Source: Xylocopa sonorina (lineage: Eukaryota > Arthropoda > Insecta > Hymenoptera > Apidae). From it: a DNA stretch of 64,000 bases. Shown here one piece after another: positions 22,501 through 34,932 of this stretch; position 1 is the stretch's first letter, and each line of letters begins with the position of its first letter. The translations under genes were made by a program, and so were the position numbers. The stretch is taken from assembly GCF_050948175.1 (NCBI RefSeq), contig NC_135195.1, positions 11,684,001-11,748,000 of the forward strand, written 5' to 3'. The notes below the pieces were generated by a model that was not told the DNA's origin, made no database searches, and saw only the letters and a list, made by a program, of their open reading frames with translations.

Positions 22501-25500
22501 ATCGCATTCGAATGGGATTTCCCGGCTGGAAGACGAAAACGATCATCCGGCCGCGGCCTCCGCCTTCGCCCCCTTTCTTGTCGAGTGTTCTTCGAGGATG
22601 ATCTTCATTGAGATTCACGCGGATCGCATGATCGAACATCCATTTGTCGTATAACTTTCTGCTTGCCAGATATGTAAAGGGTGTTCGATGATCCTCGATA
22701 GAGAATTTGGAGATTGATTCTGTAGATCCAAGTGAGTCAAACAAAATCTGACGGATATCAGGAAGCTAGTGGTAATAGTCTACAGCAAGTGCGACGCGTA
22801 ACGAATGTCTGCTAACGTCGCGTTAATAACCGACTCGTACTACTGAATACGCATATTCGATGAGTTTGAAGACCAAGTTTTACACGATCGTGTTATTCTT
22901 GATCGTGGACCTATTTTAATCCATCGAATCGTTTCTGAAATTTTCTACCGGCGGTTGCTGAACACCCTATATGAAAAGGAATTAATTCCAAGCGATGTGC
23001 TCGACGCCACGATTTCTCCAGCGGTCCGGAAAAGAAGAATCCCACAAAGGGCTCGCCGGAGATGGTCTAATGAGAAACGTGTTCACGAATCCTCGACCGC
23101 GACTCATTGTGAAATCGAATTACACGCGGAGCTACGTGAAAGGAACCAGTCACCACTGGGATGTTAATTAAGATGAAAATTTCTGTAACCCAACATACGA
23201 ATTCGAATAATAGAAAACAGCGGGGTCTGCGAATAATCGGGATTGAACGAAGAATACTTTCCGCTGGCATTAACAGAAATTCGGTCAGGTATTGGTTCGC
23301 ATCGTCGCCACATTCGAGACGAGCGACACGGATTCACTTTCTCAAGCGCGGAGATTAATGAGATTCTTAATTAAACATTTATTCGAGCTACGTAGACGTA
23401 CAGAAATTTCTCATCTTCTATTCCGGGCTTTTTACTCCGTGCTCTTTTACTCCGCCGCTAATGCGATGTTTGCTCCGTGTACACTTATTTTTGCTTTCCA
23501 TCCATGGCACACGGTTTGATTTCATCGATCGACCTTAATGAGACGTCCAACGTCGGGGAAATTTGAAACTCGGTGTACACTATTTTCCTTCGCCCGGAAA
23601 TGTGGCTGCTGTGTGTCAGACAAAACGGCGCGGCGAGCAAAGGGGGGCGCGGGAGCGAAAAAGGAGGACAGCGGTCTAATGAGAGACCCAACGTTTTACT
23701 GTCATTTGCATTTCAAATCAAATCAGGAAAACGAACCTGACCAGAATCTTGGCTCGCGGTGAACGTCGACCGGCGCGCTACAATGTATTCTTATCTACAG
23801 TTCCAGCGTTTTACGAGGGGAACGCGAGGGGACGCGAGCTTTTTGTTCAAATATCCAATAAATTATGTGACAATAAAACTAGCTACAAATATATGCATAA
23901 ACCAGAGATCTTTCTCTCTCGCACGACTTTAGCCAGGCACTTTACAAACGTCCAAAGTTGAGCAAAAAAATTCTTGCGTTTCAATTCGGAAAGGAAGCGC
24001 TGTTAGTATTAATCGGACTTAACCATTCGCCCTTTACACGTTCCAGCTTCTTCTTTATATTCCTTGTGATAGCCACGCGTAAAGAACATCGCGCTCGACC
24101 CTAGCTGTGTTGCTCTGTGGTCAGTGCAAACGAGATACCCGGGTGCACCTGTTAAACGACCGTCGACAGTGTCAAAAATATATCGTCGCTGATTGTGTTT
24201 CTCTTCGTTGGTTGCCTATATTCGCGCGCGACCAACAGTGAGCGACGGCGTATGAGATAAACACGCGGATCCACGCAGCGGTGACAGAATTAAAGGAAAA
24301 AAACAGTCACTTCCCGTTTCCCGCGGCCGACGTTGCACTTTTACCGCGCGGCTATAAGTTCCGCCGCGTACGTTCGTTTGTTTAAGCCACATTTAGTTTA
24401 TTTCCGGCGCCGGTGCCGCCGCTATCGCCCGCGGGACCAAAAGAGAGGAGGCGAACTGTAACGACCCCTTAAATTGTCGATGAGTTACGTGGAGTGTAAA
24501 TGAGTGGATAAATTTCCGTTAATGTTTCCTGTTACTTGGCCGGACGAAATTTACACGCAGCCAGGAATTCGTGATTGTTCCGCGGAATTTATATTTCGCG
24601 GTGTAACGCACCTAGCGTCAATATTTTCGATGTAAACGTCGCTCGAATAGTCTCGTTGTAGCGTTCAAAAGAAGACTTTGTTACGATTCATTTTTGGCAT
24701 AATATCGCGACACTAGCGAAACGATTGTTTCGTGGTAGCGTTTCGTTAAAGTAAATTAGCGAGCGTAATCAGCGTTCAAATATCAGAGAATAAATTAGGT
24801 AGACGTCGAGTTGCAAGATGTAAGAGCCAGGACCAACTAAAATGCGCGTTCATTGTGTAGAAGTTGAAGAAAACCTGAATATTCAGCGCCAAGTAGTAAC
24901 AAAACACGTATATAACTGCGGTTAATAACGAACGGTCGTCCGGCAAGGACAATGCTTCCATTATACCGGGAGTCATTTCTCGCGGCGCTGTCCACCCTCT
25001 TAGCCACCCATCCCCTGCGACCACTCCCATGGAACGTCGGCTAGACAACGCGAATTCGCACTTGGCAATGGAACAGATTCTTAAAAGACGCTCGACGGCG
25101 AATTCATGGAGCCAACGTCAGGAAGACCCCCGGCCAGTTACAAACCATAATAAATCACGCGTTATGTAGGTTAACGCCGAGGTCTGGAAGAATTATCCGG
25201 TGAATTTACGACGAGTTTGTTGCCAAAATTGCTGGTGCAAAGAAAGGGAGTCCGCGGACAGGGAAGGACGGAGTACCGCGACGATAATGGCCACCAGGGC
25301 GAAGAAGTTAATTTGGGGAAGAGGATTCTGTCGCGGGCAAAAAGCTTGTAATCCTTGACAAAGGACGGTGGAGCTTCCAGACGACGTTCCATAGATGCTA
25401 ATTCGCAAACACGGAGAATGGTCCTACCGTGTTGATTGTTATTGTTAATTCTTTACAGCCTTGCATCGAAGATGGTTTCTTTTATTTCGCTTCCGTTCAA

Positions 25501-26913
25501 ATTAATGAAACAACGCGTGACGAATGGTATCGAGCTCGTATCGGATTATACTCTTATCGTTTTATCGTTCGTTTGCGCAGTTTGATGTTTCTAGTTAAAT
25601 ATGGAGAACGTGATTATTGGCTGCATCGAGTAGCCAGAGGGGTTGAATAAATTCAACTGTTTTCAAACGTATACGGAAGATATTTTCGATGATTTATTAG
25701 TTGCCGGTGGCAGCCATTGTGGCAGTGTTTTATAGTTCGGTTTTATTCTCGAGGAAATATTTATGCCTTATGTATATAAGAATTCTTGTCTTGAGAGTTA
25801 TCCTGATTATATTTTACATTCAGTAGTAAATTTCCATAATTTATTAGAATGGCGGTATTGGCATAAAGATGGTAATTGAATATTTTCCATATTATTTTTT
25901 GTTTCCTTTTTTTCACCTGTGCGGTATTATGTTTTGTCAGATTTATGTTCTTTCCCATTTCACGCATGAATCGTACCCTGTACGTATTCATATTAATTCT
26001 TTTCTTTTCCTCCGCCTTTCAGATTCCATTTTCTTTTCATTTTTTCGCGAAATAAATCCGTTTAAATTTAGCACGTGCTAGTACAGTAATTGGATTAATG
26101 CAACTCTTTTATTTATTCACTCTCTCTTAGGCGACCCGCCACGTAGTCTCCATTTTTTATACCACACGCATAATCAGTCCTTGAAATGAAAATTTATTGC
26201 ACATGCTGCATCCGCGTTAAATTTATAACGAACGACCGTATATTTTCTTTTCGCCCTATTTTTACGAAGAAATAAATGTTTATATATTATTTAAGCTGTT
26301 GAAATGTTGTGCAAATGAAGGATAAAGTTATATTTGATCATAGTAATAAACGCGGATGACACGCGAAACGAACGTTACGAGTACACCAATGGCGGTCAGT
26401 TTTAAATTTCTACTAAATAAAATGAAAACGTATAACACGTTTCTACGACACACGAGGAAGTAATTTCGTAAAAAGAGACGATAAAGAGAATTATTCATCT
26501 AAATTGTAATTTCTCTAAATCAGTATTAATGTAGTTACGAAAGCTTAATGAATATCCATATAAATTCTTGAATTTGCCAGAGCAGCGTACATTTATACGT
26601 ATAACTGCAACGTTGTTTAACATTTATTCAATATCATCCGACTCGAAGCGAAGCGATTCATCAGCGAAACGTATCCGCAGCGTGAACGTCAAGGAAGACA
26701 TTAAAGTCAGCTTCGTTAAACGCAGTAGCTTGCACCTGTAAATCGAACCATCTCATAAAGCCGGCCTCGACTACAAATTACATCTTTAAACTGACAAATT
26801 ATCTCCCCATCGGCGCTCGTTCATTCTAACCTGGCTGTTGCACACCCTCAGGCCGGATAATAGATGATCTCTGAGCGTTGTTCGCGATAGCCCCGTCATA
26901 GTTCTATCTTCCT

Positions 26914-27025
26914 CAGTCAGTCGAACCGATGAGACTCCCCAGCACTAGATCCAGACCTTCCACTCGACTCAGTCAGCCTAACCGATGGGACTCTCCTTCG
27001 ATAGATCCCGACGCTCCACTCTCCT
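26914..27025. repeat. Imperfect 56-bp tandem duplication
   Basis: CAGTCAG at 26914 and again at 26970 begin two related stretches: each continues with AACCGATG, then GACTC, TAGATCC and CTCCACTC-like words in the same order. The repeat is diverged and non-coding. Confidence 0.6.
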
Positions 27026-30000
27026 CCTATCCACTCGCTCCTCCCCATCGCGGCGTAAAATCCGTCGGATGGAAAAACTTCCACTAAACGTCCTTCGCCG
27101 TCTACGTACCGCGATCTAAGCCGGTAAGAAAGCTCAAGAGGAATTCAATCTGGTCCACGTGACTAATGAACGCATAAAACGCTCCTCTCTGTCACGTTTC
27201 ACCCTCCCTGGCGAGGGTGTTTCCGTTCGAGGGACAGAGGAGAGAGGGAGTCGAGGCTCGAGACGGGGGTGGCCGCGAAGGGTAAAGTCTAACGACTGAA
27301 ACGAGGACTCCAGGACTAATTCGTTCCCGGTGCAGGGTGTAACGTCAGACGATTTTAAGTCTTCATCACAGGGCGGGATTCCGTCGAGCATTCCCCGCCC
27401 CCTTCTTTCTTACCGTTATCCCCTTTTCTTCCTTTCCCAGACTTAATCTGGCCGCGTCCATTCTTTTTCACGTGGCAGTGTCGTTTCATTTTTAAATAAT
27501 TCCAGGAAGTTTGTGGATTAGACCAGCCGCTGGGATGTAAAGCGCGGTGTCACGGATGCTAATGCCATGGAAATTATTACTGTGCCAGATAAGAGGCCGC
27601 GATGGTAAGGCCGAAGTCGTAAATATACCGTTCTTGCGTAAGAAAAGGAGATAACGCGAAGAGCTTTGTTCTTCGAGCAGTAAACGGGGATAGTATTGAA
27701 TTTAATTGACGAATCAACCGCGCGCCATTTATGAAGCTGCCCTTTAAAAACCTCTACTCCAAGGAGCACATCGAACCAAACCAAGTTAGACTCGCCCCTC
27801 GCATTATTTTCCAACGACAATATTTGCACAGGGTATTATTTGTTCTTGCGAAAAGGACTAGTTAAAACGGACTTTCGTAGGAACGCATCGTGGCCCCTCG
27901 TTAGATAGAAAGTACCATTTTATTCTGAAGTATCCGACTGGAAGACAAACGGTCATTACGTGGAGGATATTTATGCGAAGGTGACTAATCTTTTGATTCC
28001 ATGGAGAAGTTCTTCCGTCGAGAGCTATCTTGTTCAACGTTAATGACCAACGATATAAAGTTCGATACTGGCGGAGTTAACGCGGAAATTGTGCATGGGG
28101 AGAGGCGCAAAGGGCGGCTACTTTCTAAGGGCACAGATAAAAAACTCCGTGCGAAGAAGTCGCGAAGTTCCGATGCCCCGCGCACCTTTTACGCGAGCTC
28201 TCCGGCCAAAGAAACACGATTTAAAAGGTTGTTCGCGAATACCGATCTCTGTTTTCCTTTGGCGTACTTTCGAACTCGTTATTTCACGGTACGCCAGGCA
28301 AACGTTATGCGTCGCTATATGTTTCTCGTGTAACACGGTATCAAGTTTTAACGGCGACGCGTCCTTTCCATTCGCCATTAATATCCTTGTCCCTTCAGTC
28401 GAGAGATTTCTTTCGCATTTATCTCGTTATCAAATATCCATTCTCTCTTCGAAGCCACCCTCTCTGTCTCTCTCTCTCCGCGTTTCCGTTCACCCTTTTC
28501 ACAACCGACCACGCATGCCTGATCGCGCGACGCGCGCTCAAAAAAGTTTAACCGACGCATGGTTGAACACGTAATAAAAGAGGCGAACTCTGACAAGGGC
28601 TCGTTTCGCCTCGCGAGAGAGCCCACTCGAATCGTTCCTGTCTCTTTTGCATATTAGCTGCAGTTTCGCGGCCCCGTATGATCAAACGGGTTAACCTCGC
28701 CACGAGCAACGCGTAATCCAACTTCAAAGCGGCCGGAAGTATTGGGCCGCGCGTATTGGAATAGGAATGCGCGAGAGTTTTCGGATGGGGGTGCAAGAAC
28801 GGCGAGGAACGCTTGTTGGGACGCGGAGCGGTTACGCGAGTTCGTTTTTCACGGCGATAAAGGGAGTTCGACAAGAGACTCTCCCGTTCGTCCGTGCGTC
28901 CGTTTGTTCGTTTCAACTCCGGCGAAAAGTTCTCTATCTGATTATGAAAGTTCGCGGCGAACGTTCACGCGGAAGGAAACTTCCGGACGAACGGCGAACG
29001 CGACCGTAAGAGTCGCCGTACGGACATTCGACGATGCTTATCCGACGTTCTCAATAATTAAACCCTACGAAGTTTCCAGTTCGCTGTTTGGACCGCTGTG
29101 TGTTGCATCGCAGGGCGAACGGGGGTGGTATGTCTGTCTCGCGGGTACCAGAATTCGTCTGCGTTGGGATTCCACTGTACACGTACTTCTATCTAGATTG
29201 TTAGCAGAGGAAAATGAAAACTGTCGGTTTTGTAGAGATAGTTTTTGTCGTACATGGAATTCAGGGTTCCCTTTAACAGCGCCTCGCTCGATCGATGAAC
29301 CTTACTCCGCGTAATTGGAAGCGCACTTTAATAACAAGGTGGCAGTGGTAATTAGCCAGTAGAAACCAGTAGGTCGAACATTTTATTCTAATCATTCTTC
29401 AACGAATATGCATTTGTAGCAAGATCGCGAGCGATCGAAGGCACAAAACCGACGCGACAAAGGTACCGGTTTTCTATGGCGTACCGCAAATCATCGTACG
29501 ATGTTCCGTCTCCCTCCCTTTCACCCCGTTCGCCCGTTTTATTCGAGGAAAAGCGAGGAACCGCGAGTTTTCATTTCTCATCGCGTCCTGTCTTTTGTTC
29601 CTCCTTTTAAGAGCGATCCGAACTCGCGGTCTTTCGCGTTTAATAGCGTGCATAGACGCGTACAATGGCCGCCCCCTTGCTTAACCACAACCGTGTACGG
29701 GCGCACCGATACGCCCGGCGAAAGCTATTAATTCGATTGCGAATCGATTCAGCTTTGCCTGCCGGCGCGCGAGAACCGTGCGTCCGGTACCAGTGGATTT
29801 TTCATTTACCAGCGCTACTTGCTGGCCGCGATGCGCCTGCATAATTTATCGCGCTCGTCTTTCGTTCGAGGAAAAACCGCGCGCCCAGATGCTCCGCCGC
29901 GTTTTTTGACATCGCGGCCCATCGATCGGTCCGGTTAACTGGATTTCTCTGTTTGAAAAGGTAACCGAGGGATCGGACGGGATCTCTTTCTTTCGCTCGC

Positions 30001-32984
30001 GAGGAAAGAACGCATCTGCGAATTGGAATCCTCGGATGGTGGTCGAATGCGAGTTTTTTGCTCACTGGAATGGGACCTGGTGGCTTCGAAGGATCAGACG
30101 ATCTTAGTTCTCGATGAATTCATTAGCTTAAATGATACGCACCAGATATTTGCGGATGCGAAACTTTGTTGATGTCGTTTATCGTAGCAGGATAGTAAAT
30201 TAAAATAATTAATGGGTTCTTCGTTGAACGTTGCGGTTAAGGATTAATTGAACGATATCGATGGGGCAATTGAAGTTCGACGAGTAATTCAGAAGCATTG
30301 TCTCCCAGCCAATATCGTGAAAATGTATAAATCGTCGCTCAGCGGTTTCTGTCCGATAAAAACAGGTCTCTTCCGGTTCTACCGTGGCTGTATGAAAAAT
30401 ATCAGTCGTTAATGTTACAGAAGGGAATACGTTCCGCCACGGCCCAGCAGTCGAGCCGCGTTTTGCGATAGGCCGACGTTACTTACTTAATGGGTTGTGT
30501 GTTAAGCGAACGTGCCATCTGTCCGGCGCAAAACCGAATCCGCACTTCGGGACGATAAATCACCGGGAACGCGGGGCTGCGGCCGCTACTTGCTCGGACC
30601 GCGCCAAAACGAATTGCGCCCTTTAATAAAGGGAACGACGCTAACACTCCGAGCCAAGGCAAATGATAACGTTTCGTGTGATTTGCAGCCAGGTACGATC
30701 CCAGGTTTTGCCCTTGAAAACGATGGATCTCGGATCGAACGGCTAAAATTTCGATCGTTCATAGATGCTTGGGAACCAATGGAAATCTTTCTTGATACGA
30801 AAGCTTGAGCGTAAAAAAGTTTACTTTCAACTTAGCAGCAAAAATTAACTTATTGAGTATATTCTGGAAGAGTATTTGTATAAATTTTGGCTTCCACGGG
30901 GAGAGAACGAGTCCTCGTGACCGTAGAACCAGATCACTGTTAATCGTTCCATCAATTTTCAACACCCCCGTGAAATGTTCCACAGACTGGATAATTCCGT
31001 GGCGATCACGTTCGTCGACCAGCCGGTGGAAAGTTGAAGAACCGGTTGATCCGAGCCGGAGTTAACGGAGTTTCGTTCTTCTTTCGATGAATGCCGTCCG
31101 GCCGTCGAAATCGTTCCCCTCGAGTGGGCGAAAAACGGAATTGAGAACGCGCCGCGCGATCCGTCCGGCGATTTTTACGGGCGCGTCGAGTGCCGCCGCC
31201 AACTTTTCGACGCTTGGACTGGACTTCCTTCGACGAGTCATCGACGAGCACGGTTGGTTCCCCCTCGGTTAGGTCGAGGGAACAATGAGGAACAGCGACG
31301 CGTTAATTAAAGGGTCCCTGGTTAATGCGTTGCTCGGGGATATTCGATCGAGGTTGGTATTAAGCTTTTGTTTCGATCCAAGTTGGAGAACGGTTCTCCT
31401 GGAGAACGAACGAAGTGTACTTTATTAAGCGAATTTATTATGTAATTTGTTAATAATCGCACAGTGGTTTCTGACGGAAGAAATACGGGTAACGATAATG
31501 CGTCCTCGTGGTGTTTCGGATTTTCCAACGATCTCGTGCTCTTATTTCTGAAATCGGTCATACGACTGCGGTGCATCTAACCGGAAACTGTGAAACGCGA
31601 TCCATTCTTTTGTCCCTGGCCCGTTCAGAAATTCGAATAAAGAATTTCTGTTATTTCTTTCGATTCCTTTTTCGCACATATACGGTTTCGGCGCCAAGCT
31701 TCTGCGGATATTATAAATTACGTCAGAGCGCGGTTATAAATATTAACGCGTCCCGTTCGTAAAGTTATTTTCGCAATACAAGAACGATCCAACGGAGAAT
31801 GGCGTATAAACTCCCTGCCACTGATCGAATAAAATATGAAACGTCTCAAAAGCTGCGCACGCGTGTTCGATTTCACGTCCTCGACGGTACTTCCACCCCT
31901 CGCGGTTCTCCAGTCGGAATACTTTCACGTTGCCAGGGCGAACGTACGTTAAAATTAGATATGTCTGTTACCTCGTATCAATGTGGCCCACGCCCACGCG
32001 GAATCGAACGGGATATTAGTTTGCAATCAGTTCGAAACATCGTTCCGTCGTCGAGGGTATCTGGTATTCACCACCGCTCGAAGTTTCTCGAGTCCGCGGG
32101 TACGGACGTGTGTGCGCGCACACGAGGCGGACGGCGCTCGCGAGAGATCCCTGGGGACCTTGTTAGGGGCAAGTTTAAATGCTTTCAAGGTGTCGCCGCT
32201 GACCCAGTTCGCGCGCAATGCGCGACATTGCTCCCGGATCGCATAGAGCGCATCGGTTTCTATCTTTCGACGTGTTCCCGCGTTAGTTACGAACCTACTA
32301 AAAAGACGAGCATGATGTCCCGCTGGCTGGAAACATCCCTGTTTTTGTCCGCAACTTTGGAATTTCGTGAATGATGGAACGTTCGTGGTTCCATGGTACG
32401 AGCTGACCGCCAGGAAGAGCCTGGGCTCGCGATAATCCAAGATCCCCTCGCGAATGTAATTCACGGGTTGATTCGTTGTTACGGTGATGCGTGTACGAGA
32501 ACAAATTGCAGCGATATTTTCGAATCTCGAGGAAAGCAGAGAAGAACTATCGTGGAAGCATATGGTCCGTGGAAACGCGGCATTTCCCGCGAGCAATCGA
32601 GCGAATTAATGTCCCTCGGTCACACGTTCCTGTTTATGAACGTTAGATTCACGTTTCGCTTCCTCGAAGCCACGCTCGCGCCATAAATAAGGGCGCGCGT
32701 TGCTGAACAAACACGACGGGACGTCTTGCAATTAAATACCGCAGGCAAAGTTCACCATTTACCGATGCAGCGTCGATGCAGGCGCTTCTCAAATACTTGG
32801 CAAGATAGTTACAAAGGAAACGTAACCTGCAGGCACGCGAGCAGCTCGTTGTTGCTAATTAAAACTGGTCTTGTTATTCTAGAACATAATGCAGCAAGAC
32901 CCGACGGACAGAACCTGACCTAACCGTACCTAATCGAAAACTTAATCTAAGATTAATAATAATAATGGGAACGAAGGTTAGACA

Positions 32985-33040
32985 GAAACTGAGAATGAGA
33001 CTGAGACTAAGATTAGGACTAAGAAAAACTGAGACTGAAG
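32985..33040. repeat. Degenerate GAGACT hexanucleotide array
   Basis: Successive variants of ACTGAG / ACTAAG / AATGAG over about 55 bases, after a short TAA run at about 32955. Simple sequence without a gene. Confidence 0.6.
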
Positions 33041-34283
33041 TGTCTCGCATTAAAGGGTACTACAAGTCGTAGCAAATCCAGGTTTTTTCATATACTCCCA
33101 TATTCTTCAGGGTGGAATCGATAAAACGACTCTAAAATGCGTCACGGAGAATGTGACGCGACAGTCTGAGACATTCTTCCGTTGGAATTCGAAGCTGCCT
33201 CGATGCACTGTCCGAGGAACGTACAACGGACTCTCTCAATTATCGATAAACGTGCTCTGATACGTGGGGAGACAAAGTTCCTGCACGTTTTTTACTCGCT
33301 TCGACGTGCCATGGAAACTTCGCTGATTAACAAGTTCCAGGGCCGCTATCGAGAAATACGGGCGCAGTCGTAAGGGATTGTTTTCTTCCTACAGACGCCA
33401 CGAGTGTCTTCGTCGCGACATTGGCAAAGCGGTAGCACCACGAGTGGAAAGCTCTGCTTTAAGAAGAATGGAGATAATCTTTCGAAACGAAGCTAAATAT
33501 GGAGAGTCTTGATAAAGATCAAACACCAATCGGTGCGGCTACGACGCGAAACTTATTTCTCGGGTTGTCGCGAGCCCGAATGAAGATAATCCGGGTCTGG
33601 GAGGCTCGTAAAATGCTTGTAGCTCCGGCGAGATTTATCTCGCTGGTGCCTAAGGATCATCATATTTCCCTTGGCGCTCGAATCCCGTATGAAAAACTGC
33701 TGGGCGAGATTGCGCGACGTTATCGTTCGTGAAAAAAGCGATTGCACCCTGGCAGAGTCAGGGGGTGGTGAAGAAAGCTTTCAACGCGGAAGGCACGAGA
33801 CTAAACCGAGCGGAGTAATTGGTCGAGAACGGAATCACGACGCGTTCGCTGGCTAACACCTGGCTAATCAGCAGTGCATCGAAGTTTTTATATTCGCAAT
33901 CTGCGGGGTTGCTCCAGGGGTGGTAGCAGGATTCTAGTAGAAAAGGGAAAGACGAGAAGCGTGGTCGCTCGAAAGAAGAAAATAAGTAAGACAGTCATTT
34001 ATCGGACGTACGTCTTTGTAGCTCAAAATTGCTTTACCCGACTGATTCTTAACCTCTTTCGCTGCTGAACGCGAAACGTCGATGGTGTGCATTTCGACGC
34101 AACAGAAGGAATTGGCTCTAATTAAAAGGAGACGGCGGGTAGCTTGATATGTTTACGCAGGGGCTGCTTTTTAAATACGACCCGCTTAAGGGACCCTTTT
34201 GCCGGGTGAGCGCTGTTTAAACGATAACTCGATTAAAAGAGCCGGTCTGAACCGAACAACGGCATTTAATTAACAAAAGTGCT

Positions 34284-34314
34284 GAGAGAAAAGGAAAGAG
34301 AAAGAGAGAGAGAG
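34284..34314. repeat. Purine (GA) tract
   Basis: Uninterrupted purines including a run of GA dinucleotides. Confidence 0.8.
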
Positions 34315-34809
34315 CTATATACCGAGCCACACCAATTCAACCTCTACGCCCCTTGGGAATGGGAGTTTTCTCTTCGAATTCTGCTGTAGGGCCTCGCTCC
34401 TGTTCCCGTGTGGTTCCCTTCTGCCCAGTATCTCGCCTTACTCCACTCGTTCTGTTCCTTTTCACCGATCGCCGGAGAATAATTGCGAGAATATAGTACC
34501 GACGAGTGGTCCCACTAGATTTGCCTTCTCTCGGCCTCTTCATCTTTTATTAGCTCCGTTTTTGTTTCTACCTAGCCAACGCGATTTTCCACCGTGCTTG
34601 TTCGAACGTTGCTTGCTCGCGCGCCAGTTCTGGAATATTCTAACTTGTGGTCATTAATGAATCGTCTGCATCGACTACCCCTCCACAGCGCGCTCTAAGT
34701 TATTTCTGATACGCGACGTTATCGCGTATCGCCAGTAAAGTAACAAATATATCGAATACTGTTATTCATTCCTCGCCAAACTTGGACGTTAAATTATTCT
34801 CAAGAATAT

Positions 34810-34932
34810 CTAAAGTGAAATTTCTATCGCAGCCTGGAAACGATCCTTCGTTCCCCACTTGTTATAGTCCAGCAACCATTGAGGAGTACTAGCGTTACGT
34901 AAGAACGCAATTACCGCTTTCATCGCGTCCTC
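34810..34932 (-). CDS. Candidate terminal exon of an unidentified gene
   Basis: A 41-codon frame preceded by an acceptor (TTTTTCCGTAG) and ended by TAG, phase 0 at its start. The product reads like real protein: it begins EDAMKAVIAFLRNASTPQW and continues LLDYNKWGTKDRFQAAIEIS, with amphipathic spacing and none of the Arg/Ser bias of nearby chance frames. The frame is too short to stand out by length and has no ATG near its start, so it would be the last exon of a gene whose earlier exons lie to the right on the - strand. The candidate first exon at 45295-45393 ends in the compatible phase 0, but a direct link is only a possibility. I do not recognise the family. Confidence 0.4.
   Translation of the reverse strand, partial: EDAMKAVIAFLRNASTPQWLLDYNKWGTKDRFQAAIEISL

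Larger units (their letters stand above)
16541..34809. other. Long CpG-rich gene-poor tract, left part
   Basis: About 18 kb without an exon I can defend. CpG is frequent and stop codons are therefore sparse, so open frames of 60-190 codons appear on both strands (for example 28742-29314 and 31799-32374 on +) with compositions dominated by Arg, Ser and Leu, no domains and heavy mutual overlap. It could be intergenic or a set of long introns of the - strand gene suggested at 34.8 and 45.3 kb. Isolated GT donors and AG acceptors are seen but do not form a gene. Confidence 0.5.

Noticed and set aside
24776..25048. Hydrophobic 90-codon frame on - that could be a membrane protein
   Set aside because: No signal or splice context, and composition is compatible with chance.
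28742..29314. 190-codon open frame on +
   Set aside because: CpG-rich, Arg/Ser-rich, overlaps other open frames and has no domain or splice context. The same applies to 31799-32374, 32027-32596 and 46466-47065.
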